Below, one piece after another: positions 22,801 to 33,623 of a stretch of 64,000 nt of DNA. The number at the start of each line of letters is the position of its first letter. The first letter of the stretch is position 1. The position numbers were made by a program, and so were the translations under genes. The notes below the pieces were generated by a model, which saw only the letters and a list, made by a program, of their open reading frames with translations, did no database searches and was not told the origin of the DNA. This DNA comes from Lactifluus volemus (lineage: Eukaryota; Basidiomycota; Agaricomycetes; Russulales; Russulaceae): positions 558,001 through 622,000 of the forward strand of contig WTXI01000015.1 in assembly GCA_022376515.1 (NCBI GenBank), read 5' to 3'.

Positions 22801-24593
22801 TCCTCCTTGATCTGACGGTAAGTCCATCAATCAGGCGTCTTCGATGTACCTTGCGGCTGTGATTCTGCTTTCCATGCCTCTTTTTTATTCTCTCAAAAAT
22901 TTGCCTGAAGGGCATATGCATGACTGCGGGCTCTCCTTTTTCTCAGGTGTTGTGAGATTAAGTTGCAGGTGTGTGAGTGCGGGTGAAGCTCGGTGTCGAA
23001 CACCTGTCTTACCGTTTCTTGATTTCCTGCCTCCCGTTTGGTTGAACCCTGAAGGGGTTGGATAACTGGGACAGATTCTTAGCCTGCCTATCAATCCCTA
23101 CGCTATATGGCATTGTTGGGGTGGTAGTCTGTTGGTCGGAAGTTATTATCCCTCAAGGGGATTTGTCGAGAAGACACCTGCGGACTAGGTGTCCGGGGCA
23201 GAGTCACGATTTCCCTTCAGCCACAGTACGGTTCGTGTAGACCTCGTTGAGCTAGGCCTGGGGAGTTGCTTATCACCCTACTCCTTGCACACACATTGAT
23301 CTTTGTGTGTGAGGCATGGCCCGACGGAGTCATTTATCCCGTGGGAATGTTGTTGGCGCTTAAGCATGGCCGGACTCTGAAGGAGTTCTTATCGATGCAA
23401 TGCTTCAAGTTGTTGTAACTGATTACGCATCGATCGGCCAGACGTGTCGCTGTGGCCTTGGGTAGATATGGTTGCGAGAGGGAAAGGTTTTGGGTTTATT
23501 CAGTTCGTAGCACTTGTTGATTGGGGTGTGCCCAACAAAGTGGTGTTGAACCCTGAAGGGGTCATTTGTTGTGTGACTTGCCGCGCTTGGCAGAAAATGT
23601 GCACATATTGAGAGTCACGAGTTTGATCACCTGCCCCGCCTCCAGTGGCTGCAATTATCGGACGGGTCACCGCCGCAGCAAACCTCAACCGGCCCCACCA
23701 AAAATTTGTCCCGGTCATGGTACAGTAATCCGTATGTTGTTGTCAAAATCCTATTTCGAGCACGGAGTCTCGTCAAGAGGATGTGGAGAGTAAGGATAGC
23801 ACAGTCGACCATATGCGTGTCCGCCAGTGAACTAAACCAAGAGGAGTCGGCGGCCATGCGACCCACTCGTACCTGGAATGACCAGCGCCATTGTCTCGAC
23901 AACACCGCAGCGCGACAGAGCATACTACACTAGGGAAAATAGGTGTCTGTGTCCCACAGGGTTGGTCCCTCACCCGCCTGCAAACTCTACGGTCACCCGA
24001 TCAACAACTCGAACTTTTTTAAGGAATCTTTAATGTTTCTCGGCACAGCACTGTCAACGCCCTGTCTGTCGGATTTGGCATGGCCCTACACCGGCACTCG
24101 AGTTGTGCAGCAATCGCTGGTCCGCGACATATCGGCGCCAGGGCGAACCTGAGATGGGTTTTCTCAGTTGAAGATGTGTACTGAAGGTCGCGCAGCGCAG
24201 GTCATGTGGTGGGTTGCAATAATGACATACGTGAAAAAAGGCTCATAATATTGCGCTTTTCAACCTGGCATCAGTATACCAGGCAAGATAGAAAGCGGCG
24301 ATACGCTAATGATTCATGACCGGAACAATACATCATGACGCTCTGCGAGTATTTCGAGTTGCTGACTTTCTAGCTCTAATAATCGCCACCATATCTGGCT
24401 ACAGAAATTTGTGTCGATTATCATGCTACGGAGTAAACGATAGTAGTGTAATAAGAGCGTGCGCTAATGATAAGATTGCAAGTGAAAAAAACTGACGTAT
24501 CGTGTACATCTATCTGTGTCCAGAGCAGATATCCACCAACCGGGGATCTCGTCACAGTATTCGTGGGATATATGGTCATTTTAGATGAAGTCT
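19820..24593. other. Gene-poor 4.8-kb stretch; possible decayed coding and LTR-like sequence
   Basis: No intact gene could be supported. Around 20,000-21,200 several frames look coding-like (for example GDVAAALGAMFPTFEATV near 20,285-20,335) but are broken and lack a family match, suggesting a relic. From about 22,540 a TATA-like AATATATAAGACACGC is followed by a long pyrimidine-rich leader and two copies of GTTGAACCCTGAAGGGGT (about 23,042 and 23,549), features seen in LTRs. I found no matching second LTR and no gag or pol. Confidence 0.4.
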
Positions 24594-27500
24594 TTAGTGG
24601 CTGCTTAAAGCTTGGAGCTGCACATATTCGTAGTAATCTCCCCGTCGTGCGAACAGTTCATCGTGAGTACCCGACTCGCTCACTCCACCATCCTTGATGA
24701 AATATCTGCAAGCCAATAAATGCATGATTATCGACGGAAATGCATCAAACACTCACATGCAGTCAGCATTCTGAATCGTCGATAATCGGTGCGCAATAGC
24801 AATTGTGGTCCGGCCCCTCGCCGCTTCATCCAGAGCAGCTTGTACGACTTTCTCCGAATTCCCGTCAAGGGCAGAGGTTGCCTGAAGAGACCGTAGCAAT
24901 TAAGTATCTGCTGAAGAGACACATGCGGGGGGCATAGTACAAACCTCATCAAGTAAGAGGACCTTAGGGTTGCGGAGGAGCGCTCGTGCAATCGCAATTC
25001 GCTCTGATGCTTTCATCAGACAAGAAACGGACAAAAACAAGCAGTTATACATACGTTTCTGACCGCCGGACAGCTGTGATCCCTTGCCACCGACATTTGT
25101 CTCAAAGCCGCTGTGGAAAAAGTCAGCGGGATAAACAAAACGGAAACGGAGCCAACACATACTCAGGCAGTGACTGGATAAATTCCAAGATATTCGCATC
25201 GCGGCAAGCATCTTCAATCTCCTCCTCAGTCACCTCGGATATCGGCTTCGTCGCACCCAGGAGGATGTTGAAGCGGATTGAGCCTGCGTAAAGAGTCTAA
25301 AACATTTCAGATGGAGGGACAGTGATAATCGGGGATGGCACGACTAACAGGTTCCTGAGAGACGAGTGCAAGATGCTTGCGATACTCTTGGACATTGAGG
25401 TCAGAGATATGTTGACCGTCAATGAGGACACTGCCAGACAACGGATCATAAAATCGCTCGACGAGCTGAATGCTAAACAATGTCAGCACAAGAATGAGTG
25501 GTCATTATCCACAGATTGCGGACGAGACCAACTTACACAGTGCTCTTCCCACAACCGCTAGCCCCGACGAGAGCAACATACGTTCCAGGGTTGACAGTTA
25601 TATTGAGACCACGAAGCACACGAACTCCAGGTCGTGTCGGATAGCGGAAGTGAACGTCTTGGAAACAGATGTGGCCCTTGACATCTTTCGGAATATTGCC
25701 TTCTTTCGACTCGGCGTCAACATCAGGTCGGGAGTCCAACAGGGTGATAATGTCCGAAGCGGCGCCCTGGGCCAAGGAGACATCGGGCACGAACGCAAAG
25801 ACGTTTCCGGCCTGCATAGCTCCAAACACAGTCCCCTGTTTGGATCGAGCCAAAGGGTAAATTCATGTCCCCGTCCTAAAAATTATTATCTCACCATGAG
25901 GCCAGTAAAGAATTGTTTCGAGGTGAACTCTCGGTTGGATACCAAAATCGAACCATACCAGAACACCAGCGAGATTATGAAGAAAGAAAATGCCTGGGAA
26001 AGCGCATACAATAGGTTACTCCAGATGGCCGTTCGGTTCGAGTCGCGAAGAGGTTTCTCTAGGCTCTTGCTGTAAAGCTCTAGACAATCATCTTCACGCG
26101 TAAGAGAGGCAATGGTACGAATGGCCCCAGCGGCTTCACAGGCAAGTTGGGCAGATTCCTCATGGGCATGTTTATTACGTTGATCTTTGAGAACAACGAC
26201 ACGCTGGAAGAAAAAAACATTATATCCGCGGAACTAGGGAAACTGAATCAGAACCCTACCAAACGAATGTAGCCGGTTGACATGAGAAAAGGGATACATG
26301 CTATGCCAGATAGTCAGCGTCAATGAAGCGATAAAACAAAAAAAAAACAAAAAAGCGAGGGAATGTACCAAGTCCGACAAGTCCAAGTTTCCAGATAAAA
26401 ATAAGTCCAACGATGAGACCCGCTACAAGAGTTGCCAAGGCTTGAACAATACTGAACAAGTATAAGGAACATGGACCTTAAAAGACTGGAGATATAGTGG
26501 AGACGTACGCTCCGAGGGTGACGCCAGCCAAGCCGCTGATTCTCTGCGGGCGCTCGCTCAAGTTGGCAACGATAGCACCAGTCTACGTAAACTATGAGTT
26601 TTTGGTAATTCGCAGACTCCAATTTACGCACGTTGTTTTCCTCTTTATCAAAATACTCGACTGAAAAATTTTCATCAAGACAATCCATGTGTGGTTCTCG
26701 AGAAAACTCACTGTCTTGTCTGAGGATGGCGCGGAAGCTTAACGAACGCAACTTGCTACTGAGCGCCGCCGCAGAAGAGGCAAACAAAAAATTCTGGGAA
26801 CCAAGACTAGCTGCAGCTAGTATTGCTATAATAAACGACCTAGGGTATTATCGCGTTAGTTATTGAATAAATCACTGAGGTGATCGACTCGCCATAGAGC
26901 GTCGCGATCACCAGCATGACGAAGTTCCTGATGGTTGGTGTCTGAGAAGCTAGTGACAGCCTTGGCTATGTTTCGGGCGTACGGTCAACTCTACATACGC
27001 TGGGGGAATTTGTTTCACGTACCCCACACAATACCAAAAGTGGGAAAGACGCATCCAGTCGCTGTAAAATGACGGTGAGAAATGGAGAGGCTTCCAACAA
27101 AGGAAATAAAGCGGACACACCGATAGCAAACAAGGTACCGAACAGGTAACTTCTCCAGGCCGCTTTGTTAATGATCCCCATCCGTTTGAAGAGATAGAAC
27201 ATGCTATATTCCTTCTCGCGCTTCCCAGAGTCCTCAGCATTGCGTCGTTCGAGGATCTCACTTGCCAAAGACGGTTGAGATTTGCTCATAAGAGGATTTT
27301 CTTGGAGGGCCTGCTTCTCAATGTCCAAGGCGCCGCTGACGGATTGATCAAAACCTTGTTCCACGACGTCCGTGTCATCGGCGTCAACCTCCCGTGTCTC
27401 CCGGAGCCTCTGCGCTGTGACTAGGCGCGCATAGGGGCCATCTTCATTAAGAAGCAGTTCGTCGTGTTTGCCTTGTTCGATGATGACCCCATCGCCAACC

Positions 27501-29889
27501 ACGTAGATACAATCAGCATCCTTGATCGTCGAGAGCCGATGAGCGATCGTGATTGTCGTCCGTCCTGATCAAATGGGGTCAGCGTTTTCATTTGGGGACA
27601 GCCTATACAAAGCATCGCACCAGCTGCGGCCTTGTCGAGGGCGTTCTGAACCACGCCTTCTGACCGTGTGTCAAGTGCCGATGTAGCTTCATCCAGAAGT
27701 AGAATTCGGGGGTCCGACGCAATCGCACGCGCAATCGCAACCCGCTGTTTTTGGCCGCCAGAGAGCAGGAATCCACGCTCGCCGACCACTGTATCGTAGC
27801 CAAGGGGAAGCTTCGAGATGAACCCATCTGCGTTAGCTTTGATGCAGGCTTCCTTGACAAGTTGAAACTTTTCTTCAGGCGATGCATTTTGATGACGAGT
27901 GTTGACCAGACCGTGCTCCACATTTTTGCGAATGGTAGTGGAAAATAGCGTGGGCTCTTGGGAGACGAGTCCTATTTGCGACCGGAGCCACTTCAAGTTC
28001 AAATCACGGAGGTCGACGCCATCCAAGCGCACGGAACCAGAGAGAGGATCATAGAATCGCTCGACAAGAGAGATGACGGTCGACTTTCCAGATCCAGAGG
28101 CGCCAACAAGTGCAGCGGTCTTTCCTGCCGAGATCGTGAGGTTGAGGTTCTTGACCACGCGGACGTCTGGACGCGAGGGATAATTGAACTCTACATTTTC
28201 GAAGGTAATTTCGCCGCTGACTTGGCTGGGCTTGAGACCATCTTCACTGGCCGAATCAATGGGAGGCACTCTATCGATAGTGGCATAGATCTTCGCTGCA
28301 GCCCCACGGCCTTGGGTAATGGCTGTAAGAGAGCGAGATTTAGCAAAGCGAACGCAACCTAGCATCACGTGACTCGTACCCTGCACCTCTGGGGCCATCA
28401 TCGCGAGAGAAAAGGATCCAATAAGAATTGCCATGATGACGTTGATTATCTGGCCAGCATCGGCATGACCTTCGTTGATGAGCGTAGCACCAAAACTGAA
28501 CGCTGGAAACAGGGAGCTAGGTGTTAGTCGTGCGACGCATCAGTAAAGTACAGGGACTTTACCAATGGCGTAGGCACAATAAATGGAGAAGAAAAAGACG
28601 CCAAGACCGAGACCATGGGAGACGGCAATCTTGCAATCGATATCGAAGGCCTTGACGATGGGAATGTCGTACAAGGACGAGAGCACACTCTGCGTGCCGA
28701 AAGCTTGAGCGGTGCGGATAGTAGAGACGACCTCTTCGGCAAGAGTACCCCCTTCGGCAACATCCTTGAGTCCAAGCCTAACGTGAGATCAATTCAGTAC
28801 ACAACTAAGAAGCATGCGAGGGCATAAACTGTACTGCATATATTTGGACATGAATTTGTTCATCATGGCACCCGTGATGGAAATGCAGGGTAAAATGGAA
28901 CACATGGCCAGAGCTAACCGCCAGTTCCTCGCGAATGCCAAAACAAAACCAGTGACAAATGCAGCGATGAAGCTGACTGTGAGTGCAACCTTTTCGGACA
29001 AGCCCTGCTGTACCAAGTCTGGGGATGCATATTTGTTAATATTCTGATATATCCCGCGGGGGGGGTTGTCAATGAGAGAATTACGAACGGGTGTCGGTCT
29101 GGATGCGAGTGGTAACTTCACCGGCGCCAATGGTATCGAAGAAGGCGATGTCCTGGCGGAGGATAGACCTGAGGTAGAGTTCACGGATACGCTTAGCGGT
29201 TATCTCAGCGGTGTAAACCCATATACACATATAGGTGTAAGTGAAGAAAAGCACGCCCACGCCTATAGGGAAGAGGGAATCAGAAGGGTGGACAGAGGAA
29301 GGACGATGGTAAGGGTTGCGCACCGATATAGGTTAGATAGGAAGCATCCTTGGCTGCGACATTACGAAACTTCTGTGCCGCCTGGTTGACCTGGTTGGCC
29401 GATTGGGGGTCATCAGGGTTGATATGTTGTACTGCGACGGTGAAGTTGACAAAGTCCTGGGTAAGGTTGCCGAACAGCAGACTCATGAGGGGCTGAAGGG
29501 CCCCAACGGGACCAGAAGTTACAAATGGGGAATTGTCAAAAACAGGTACACTCACCTGGGAGGCGCCCGCAACAATTGCGGCGACAATACCGATAGCATT
29601 CAGGATGAGCTCTTTGCGAGTGGAAAATCTAAAAGGAAATGATAAAGATGGCAATAGGAGGTGTGAAGAGGGGGAGAACGAACCGAAAGAGACCGGTGAA
29701 TGCGACGGGCTTAAGATCTTCGTCGACTGACGGGGGTTTGCCGAGGTCAGGGGAGGCGCGTTCCTCAGACAAAGGGGAGGGTGGAATAGAATCTAAATTA
29801 TCGGCTTGCTTTGACTTGAGCCAAGAGAAACGGCTGCTTTGAGGACGGGCAGAGGCCTTCTCATTCTCGGTGCTGGCCTCAACGGACAT
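24594..29889 (-). CDS. ABCB/MDR1-type full ABC transporter
   Basis: This is a long multi-exon gene read on the minus strand from the ATG at 29889 ([11 protein letters not shown]; an in-frame ATG also exists at 29955) to the TAA at 24594-24596. Order: cytosolic Ser-rich N-terminus, first transmembrane domain ([38 protein letters not shown]), first nucleotide-binding domain (Walker [10 protein letters not shown], signature [14 protein letters not shown], Walker [14 protein letters not shown]-loop IAHRLST), linker, second transmembrane domain, then the second nucleotide-binding domain ([23 protein letters not shown] after splicing, IAHRLST). The last intron lies between DC and [30 protein letters not shown] is the P-glycoprotein layout; such plasma-membrane pumps export lipophilic compounds, and the same family includes fungal lipopeptide-pheromone exporters. 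Substrate unknown. It is divergent from the Clp1-like gene at 30,499. Confidence 0.88.
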
Positions 29890-30498
29890 GGGAGGGCAGG
29901 CAGTGCAGTGGGAAAAAAAGGAGGGACAGCTGTAGACCAACGCCATATGAGCCAAACTCGGTATTTATCTCCACCCCGCCCTGAAACGTCTCGCGCCAAT
30001 TTTACGGGCGCCGGCGGGTGTGAAGGTAGCACGAGCTCTGACGGTAGTTATTTGCATCCCTTTTTTGGTCATACACATTGACGAATCCTCACGGCACGGA
30101 AAGCCCTAAGGTCTCTCAAGCCCTTCTTCTGGACCTGCTCATGGTTTTGCCGATAAGCCGCGAGTGCTGGCGGATGAAGAGAGCTACCCCTGGGTCGGCT
30201 TCACGGCCCCCGGTAGTAAGAAAATATGAGTCATCCGTGATCATTCGAGTCATTCGGAAGGCCGTTGCGTCGTCCCATTGTCGGCATCCCATATGTTGTA
30301 CAACTGTAATTAATTGGTTACGCCTCTAAGTCACATCCGTGTCCTTTGCTTGTTTCCTTTCCGATCGAAGAAAGAAGATCTTGACTCACGTGGGTAAAGA
30401 AAGCACCCAAAAAAGCAATTACAGTACACGTATACGCGTGTATGCCTTCTGTCTGTCACTACTAAGTTTACCTTTGTTAATTATTCCCTTCCCCCCTC
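29890..30498. promoter_or_regulatory. Divergent intergenic region, ABC transporter / Clp1-like gene
   Basis: About 610 bases between two divergent starts; both promoters must lie here. There is a CT-rich stretch just before 30,499 (CCCTTCCCCCCTC), common near fungal transcription starts. I see no repeat. Confidence 0.4.
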
Positions 30499-31561
30499 AT
30501 GAGCTCCTATATACCCCAACGTCACTCACCCCAATTTACGCCTGCGCCCCTCCCTATACCCACACGTCGCCCGACACACAGGGCAAACCCCTCTTTAACT
30601 GACTCGGACGATGGCTCTCTCGAGAGTAACGGCAGCAGTACTGCCACCGCCAACGTCACCAACCACGTCATGACCCAGTATCCATATCAGGATGCCGACG
30701 AGGACCCCCTCAGGCGCGTACCACTTTTTTTTTTTTTCCCCACCTTCCCGCTGATCTCCGTCCTCCAAAACCGCTAGAACGCTATGCTATGCACTGAATG
30801 TCGCAAAGACCGCGCCAACGACCGCGCGTCAACTCACGAAAACGTATGAACTTGCCGTGCTCAACCGCACCTCTCCCGTGCTCCCCACGCACCTCCTAGC
30901 TGTGCACGACGCGCCCCTTTCGGACACTTCCACCCCTCTAATCCTCATCCCGATCGATGCGGACATCTTTTCCCGCAAACTCCGCACGGATCTCAGCGGC
31001 GCGCGTATCCAGCCCTCTACGCGCCTCCGCGTCGTCTCGCCTCCCGTAAGCGTTGGCGTCGGCGTTGGAGGCTCGACTATACCCGGCATCATATTCCAAC
31101 GTCTCCCGCTCCCATCCACCGTACGGGTGCCCACTATACTCCTCCAAGTCCCACACGCCCCCTCCATCCCACTCCTCCTCCTCTACGCCCTCGGCGTCCG
31201 CGCAGACCCATCCGCACTCGCAGCGGCCCTTCTACCACTCTCCGCTGCCGAAGAGTTTCCATCTGCGGCCGCCATGGCGCAAGCGATGGCCGCCCAATGC
31301 CAGCGCGACAATCCCAATGCCACCAGCCCCAGCGCTGTTGCTGAAAATGACGTCCGAGGTGGAGGGAATGGACGGCAGTGGTCACTCGATCGGTACACGG
31401 CGTTCAATCACGGGATGTGGAAGAATGTGCTCTCGCTCGGATTGCAAGACGCGAGGGTGATGAGCATCGTGCAGACCGTGTGGAACGTCACTGCCGAATC
31501 GCGAAAAATAACCGCCCGTCAACAACAACATCAACACCAACTTGACTTTGATCGCAACTGA
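30499..31561 (+). CDS. Clp1-like protein, copy A
   Basis: Two exons. Exon 1 starts with MSSYIPQRHSPQF. The second exon carries the domain: LTKTYELAVLNRTSPVLPTH, LLAVHDAPLSDTSTPLILIP, VPTILLQVPHAPSIPLLLLY, AEEFPSAAAMAQAM and MWKNVLSLGLQDARVMSIVQ. The gene at 32,185-33,243 has the same block order, so the two are paralogues. I assign them to the basidiomycete Clp1 (clampless-1) family from remembered pattern only. In Coprinopsis and Ustilago, Clp1 is needed for clamp or dikaryon development downstream of mating-type genes. The GT donor at 30718 leaves the exons out of phase; a GC donor at 30714 with acceptor ending 30777 gives 999 nt (332 residues) in frame. The alternative is an indel. Confidence 0.6.
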
Positions 31562-32184
31562 TGTTTCGGGCGTTCCCTTTTTTTTTCTTGACGTCACGCG
31601 GTCAGCACGCACGAGGTGTACTAAAAGCCATTTCAAGACAAAAAAAAACTCGAGCTTGACATGAAGCACATGCTCGTGTCCTCTCCGAGTTTCCCCCCCC
31701 CCTTTACCCCCAAAAACACACCTTCGATGATGATGCATGGATTCATGGATAATGGACAGTTTTCTCTCAGGTTGCGTTAGATTACTCTATTAATGTAACT
31801 AATCTAGGACCCTCCCTTCCTTTGGTATCGTCGTGCTATATAACTCGCTGTCTTGTGCTTCCCTTATTAATAATTTACTTCCTCTGCTTAGTACTGGGCT
31901 CGTCGTTCGTTATCTTAATCTTTTTTTTTAAGGCTCTTCATATGGTTAATCATACATCGCTCCGCTCGTTTTTTACAATAGCATTCAGCTCGATTCATCT
32001 GATGTGACCTCGGCAAAGTACATGGGAATAATACCTGAGTTACAAGTGGAAGAGGTAATAAACATGAATAAAGAAGCTGATGCCATATGATAACAATGTG
32101 CGTGTGGGAGTGACGACGATTATACCGAGCAGCTGACGGATCGCAGAGCAAGAAAAGGAACGGGAGATGTGGGAGAGCAGGGCG
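31562..32184. other. Convergent 3' intergenic region
   Basis: About 620 bases between two convergent stops, AT-rich and with several homopolymer runs (T, A, C). It presumably holds both 3' UTRs. No gene is seen. Confidence 0.5.
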
Positions 32185-33243
32185 CTACGTAGATACTGTC
32201 ACGGGGGCGTTGCTACTAGAAGACTGTGCCATAGCTTTCATGAGGACTTCCCACGAAAGGTCAAAGAACGCCTGAAGGCGGTCGTCGGAGATACCCAACA
32301 CAGACGCGTTGCGCCAAAAGTTATGAACCTTGGCTGCCTGGTTAGCAAGGCGATGCATCGTGTAGTTTTGCGCGAGGATGGTCGAGTATTCGACCACGAA
32401 TGCGTCGTACCGCTCCGGCTGTTCGAGGTCGTCGGGTATGCCATTAGCCGGAACCATACAGAGAAAGGACTGGAGCAGCGGGTGCGCATCTTTGAGGTAC
32501 AGGAACTGGATCAGTAGTGGGAACGAGTCGGGGTCCGGCAGAGCGAGTGGCACTACGGGTACTTCGAATGGACCCTCAGTTGTCGTCTGAGTGGCGGAGA
32601 GGGGAAGCACTGGGAGATTGGCGCAGTATATCGCAAGGATAGAATTGTGGATGGGATACATTGTGACTTTGCGTTTGTCAGGACAGGATGGCGCAGACGA
32701 GTAGACAGCGGCCATGTGAGTGGGCAGTATATATGACGCCGGGCAACTGACGCTGATGGGAAGTGTCTTGGGCAGTGTTGATCCGGACGCAGTTGCCTTG
32801 GTCAACCGCAAAACCTGATACATGCTTCCGAGATAACGTCAGTGAGAAGGAATGTAGAGTGACAAAAAAGGTAATTACTTTGGCGCACAGCGCTCCATGT
32901 TGTCGCGAATATACTGTGCAGGGACGTCGGGCGGATAGCCAAGCGAAGCAAGGACCTCTGCGCTGGTTTGTTTGCGAGTCAAGTCGGGCAAGCGTCGGGG
33001 GAACGTGACGCTGATCGGGACAGAGGTATGATTCTGGGGACGTTGAGTCTCAGAAGCAACGGGAGACGAGGCAACGGGGTCGACCGTGGTATTGCATCGA
33101 GGCCGCCGCGTAGAGCGGAAAATTTTTCGGGAAGGAAGATGTGCAGTAGTAGAGTGGGCAGAGACACGACGACGACGCTTGGAATCACTAAGATGTCTTA
33201 TTCCCCCAGGAACGATGTGAGCCCGAGAGCGGATATGCGACAT
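32185..33243 (-). CDS. Clp1-like protein, copy B
   Basis: Two exons, 33243-32879 and 32824-32185, total 1005 nt (334 residues) in frame. The start MSHIRSRAHIVPGGIRH leads a basic, Ser/Arg-rich N-terminus that could serve as a nuclear localisation signal (KRRRRVSAH). The domain follows: SAEVLASLGYPPDVPAQYIR, DNMERCAP, VLRLTKATAS, YILPTHMAAVYSSAP, MYPIHNSILAIYCANLPVLP, VPVVPLALPDPDSFPLLIQF, and a C-terminal FWRNASVLGISDDRLQAFFD. These parallel the blocks of copy A (LPTH-LLAV, VP-PHAPSIPLLLLY, MWKN-LGLQDARV). The Clp1 family assignment is from pattern memory, not a search. The pair is convergent, consistent with an old inverted duplication, but sequence identity between copies is low. Confidence 0.65.
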
Positions 33244-33623
33244 TTTGTATTTTTCGGAGGGGGTGAGTGAGTCCTGTGAACGATTTCTTGTGTTGGTAGG
33301 TAGGGAGGGGTCAGAGTTGAGGACTGAGAGAACCATTGTTGATGAGAGGAAGAATGGGGTGAATGAGGATAATGGGGCGTTGGTGACATTTTATATGGAC
33401 AAGAGAGGAGCGCAACGATCTATGGAATTGTTTGTCCTTATGGGAGTAAGGGACCCATATCCACATATAGAAAGTCACTCTGGTACAAGCGTGGACCCAC
33501 AACCGAAAATGGAAACTTTGCCATTATAGGTCCTTTTGTTTGGATCTGTGTATTGTCAGCGCGGTCACCTGACTGGTTAGACCTTTTGTTGAATGAGGCT
33601 GGCTACTGTAACACCACCCAACA
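33244..33623. promoter_or_regulatory. Divergent intergenic region, Clp1-like B / SAP gene
   Basis: About 380 bases shared by two divergent starts. No clear TATA box or binding motif could be defended. Confidence 0.35.

Noticed and set aside
22540..23660. Solo LTR
   Set aside because: There is a TATA-like box, a pyrimidine-rich leader and a repeated GTTGAACCCTGAAGGGGT, but no clear TG...CA ends, primer site or target duplication could be identified, so it was not called.
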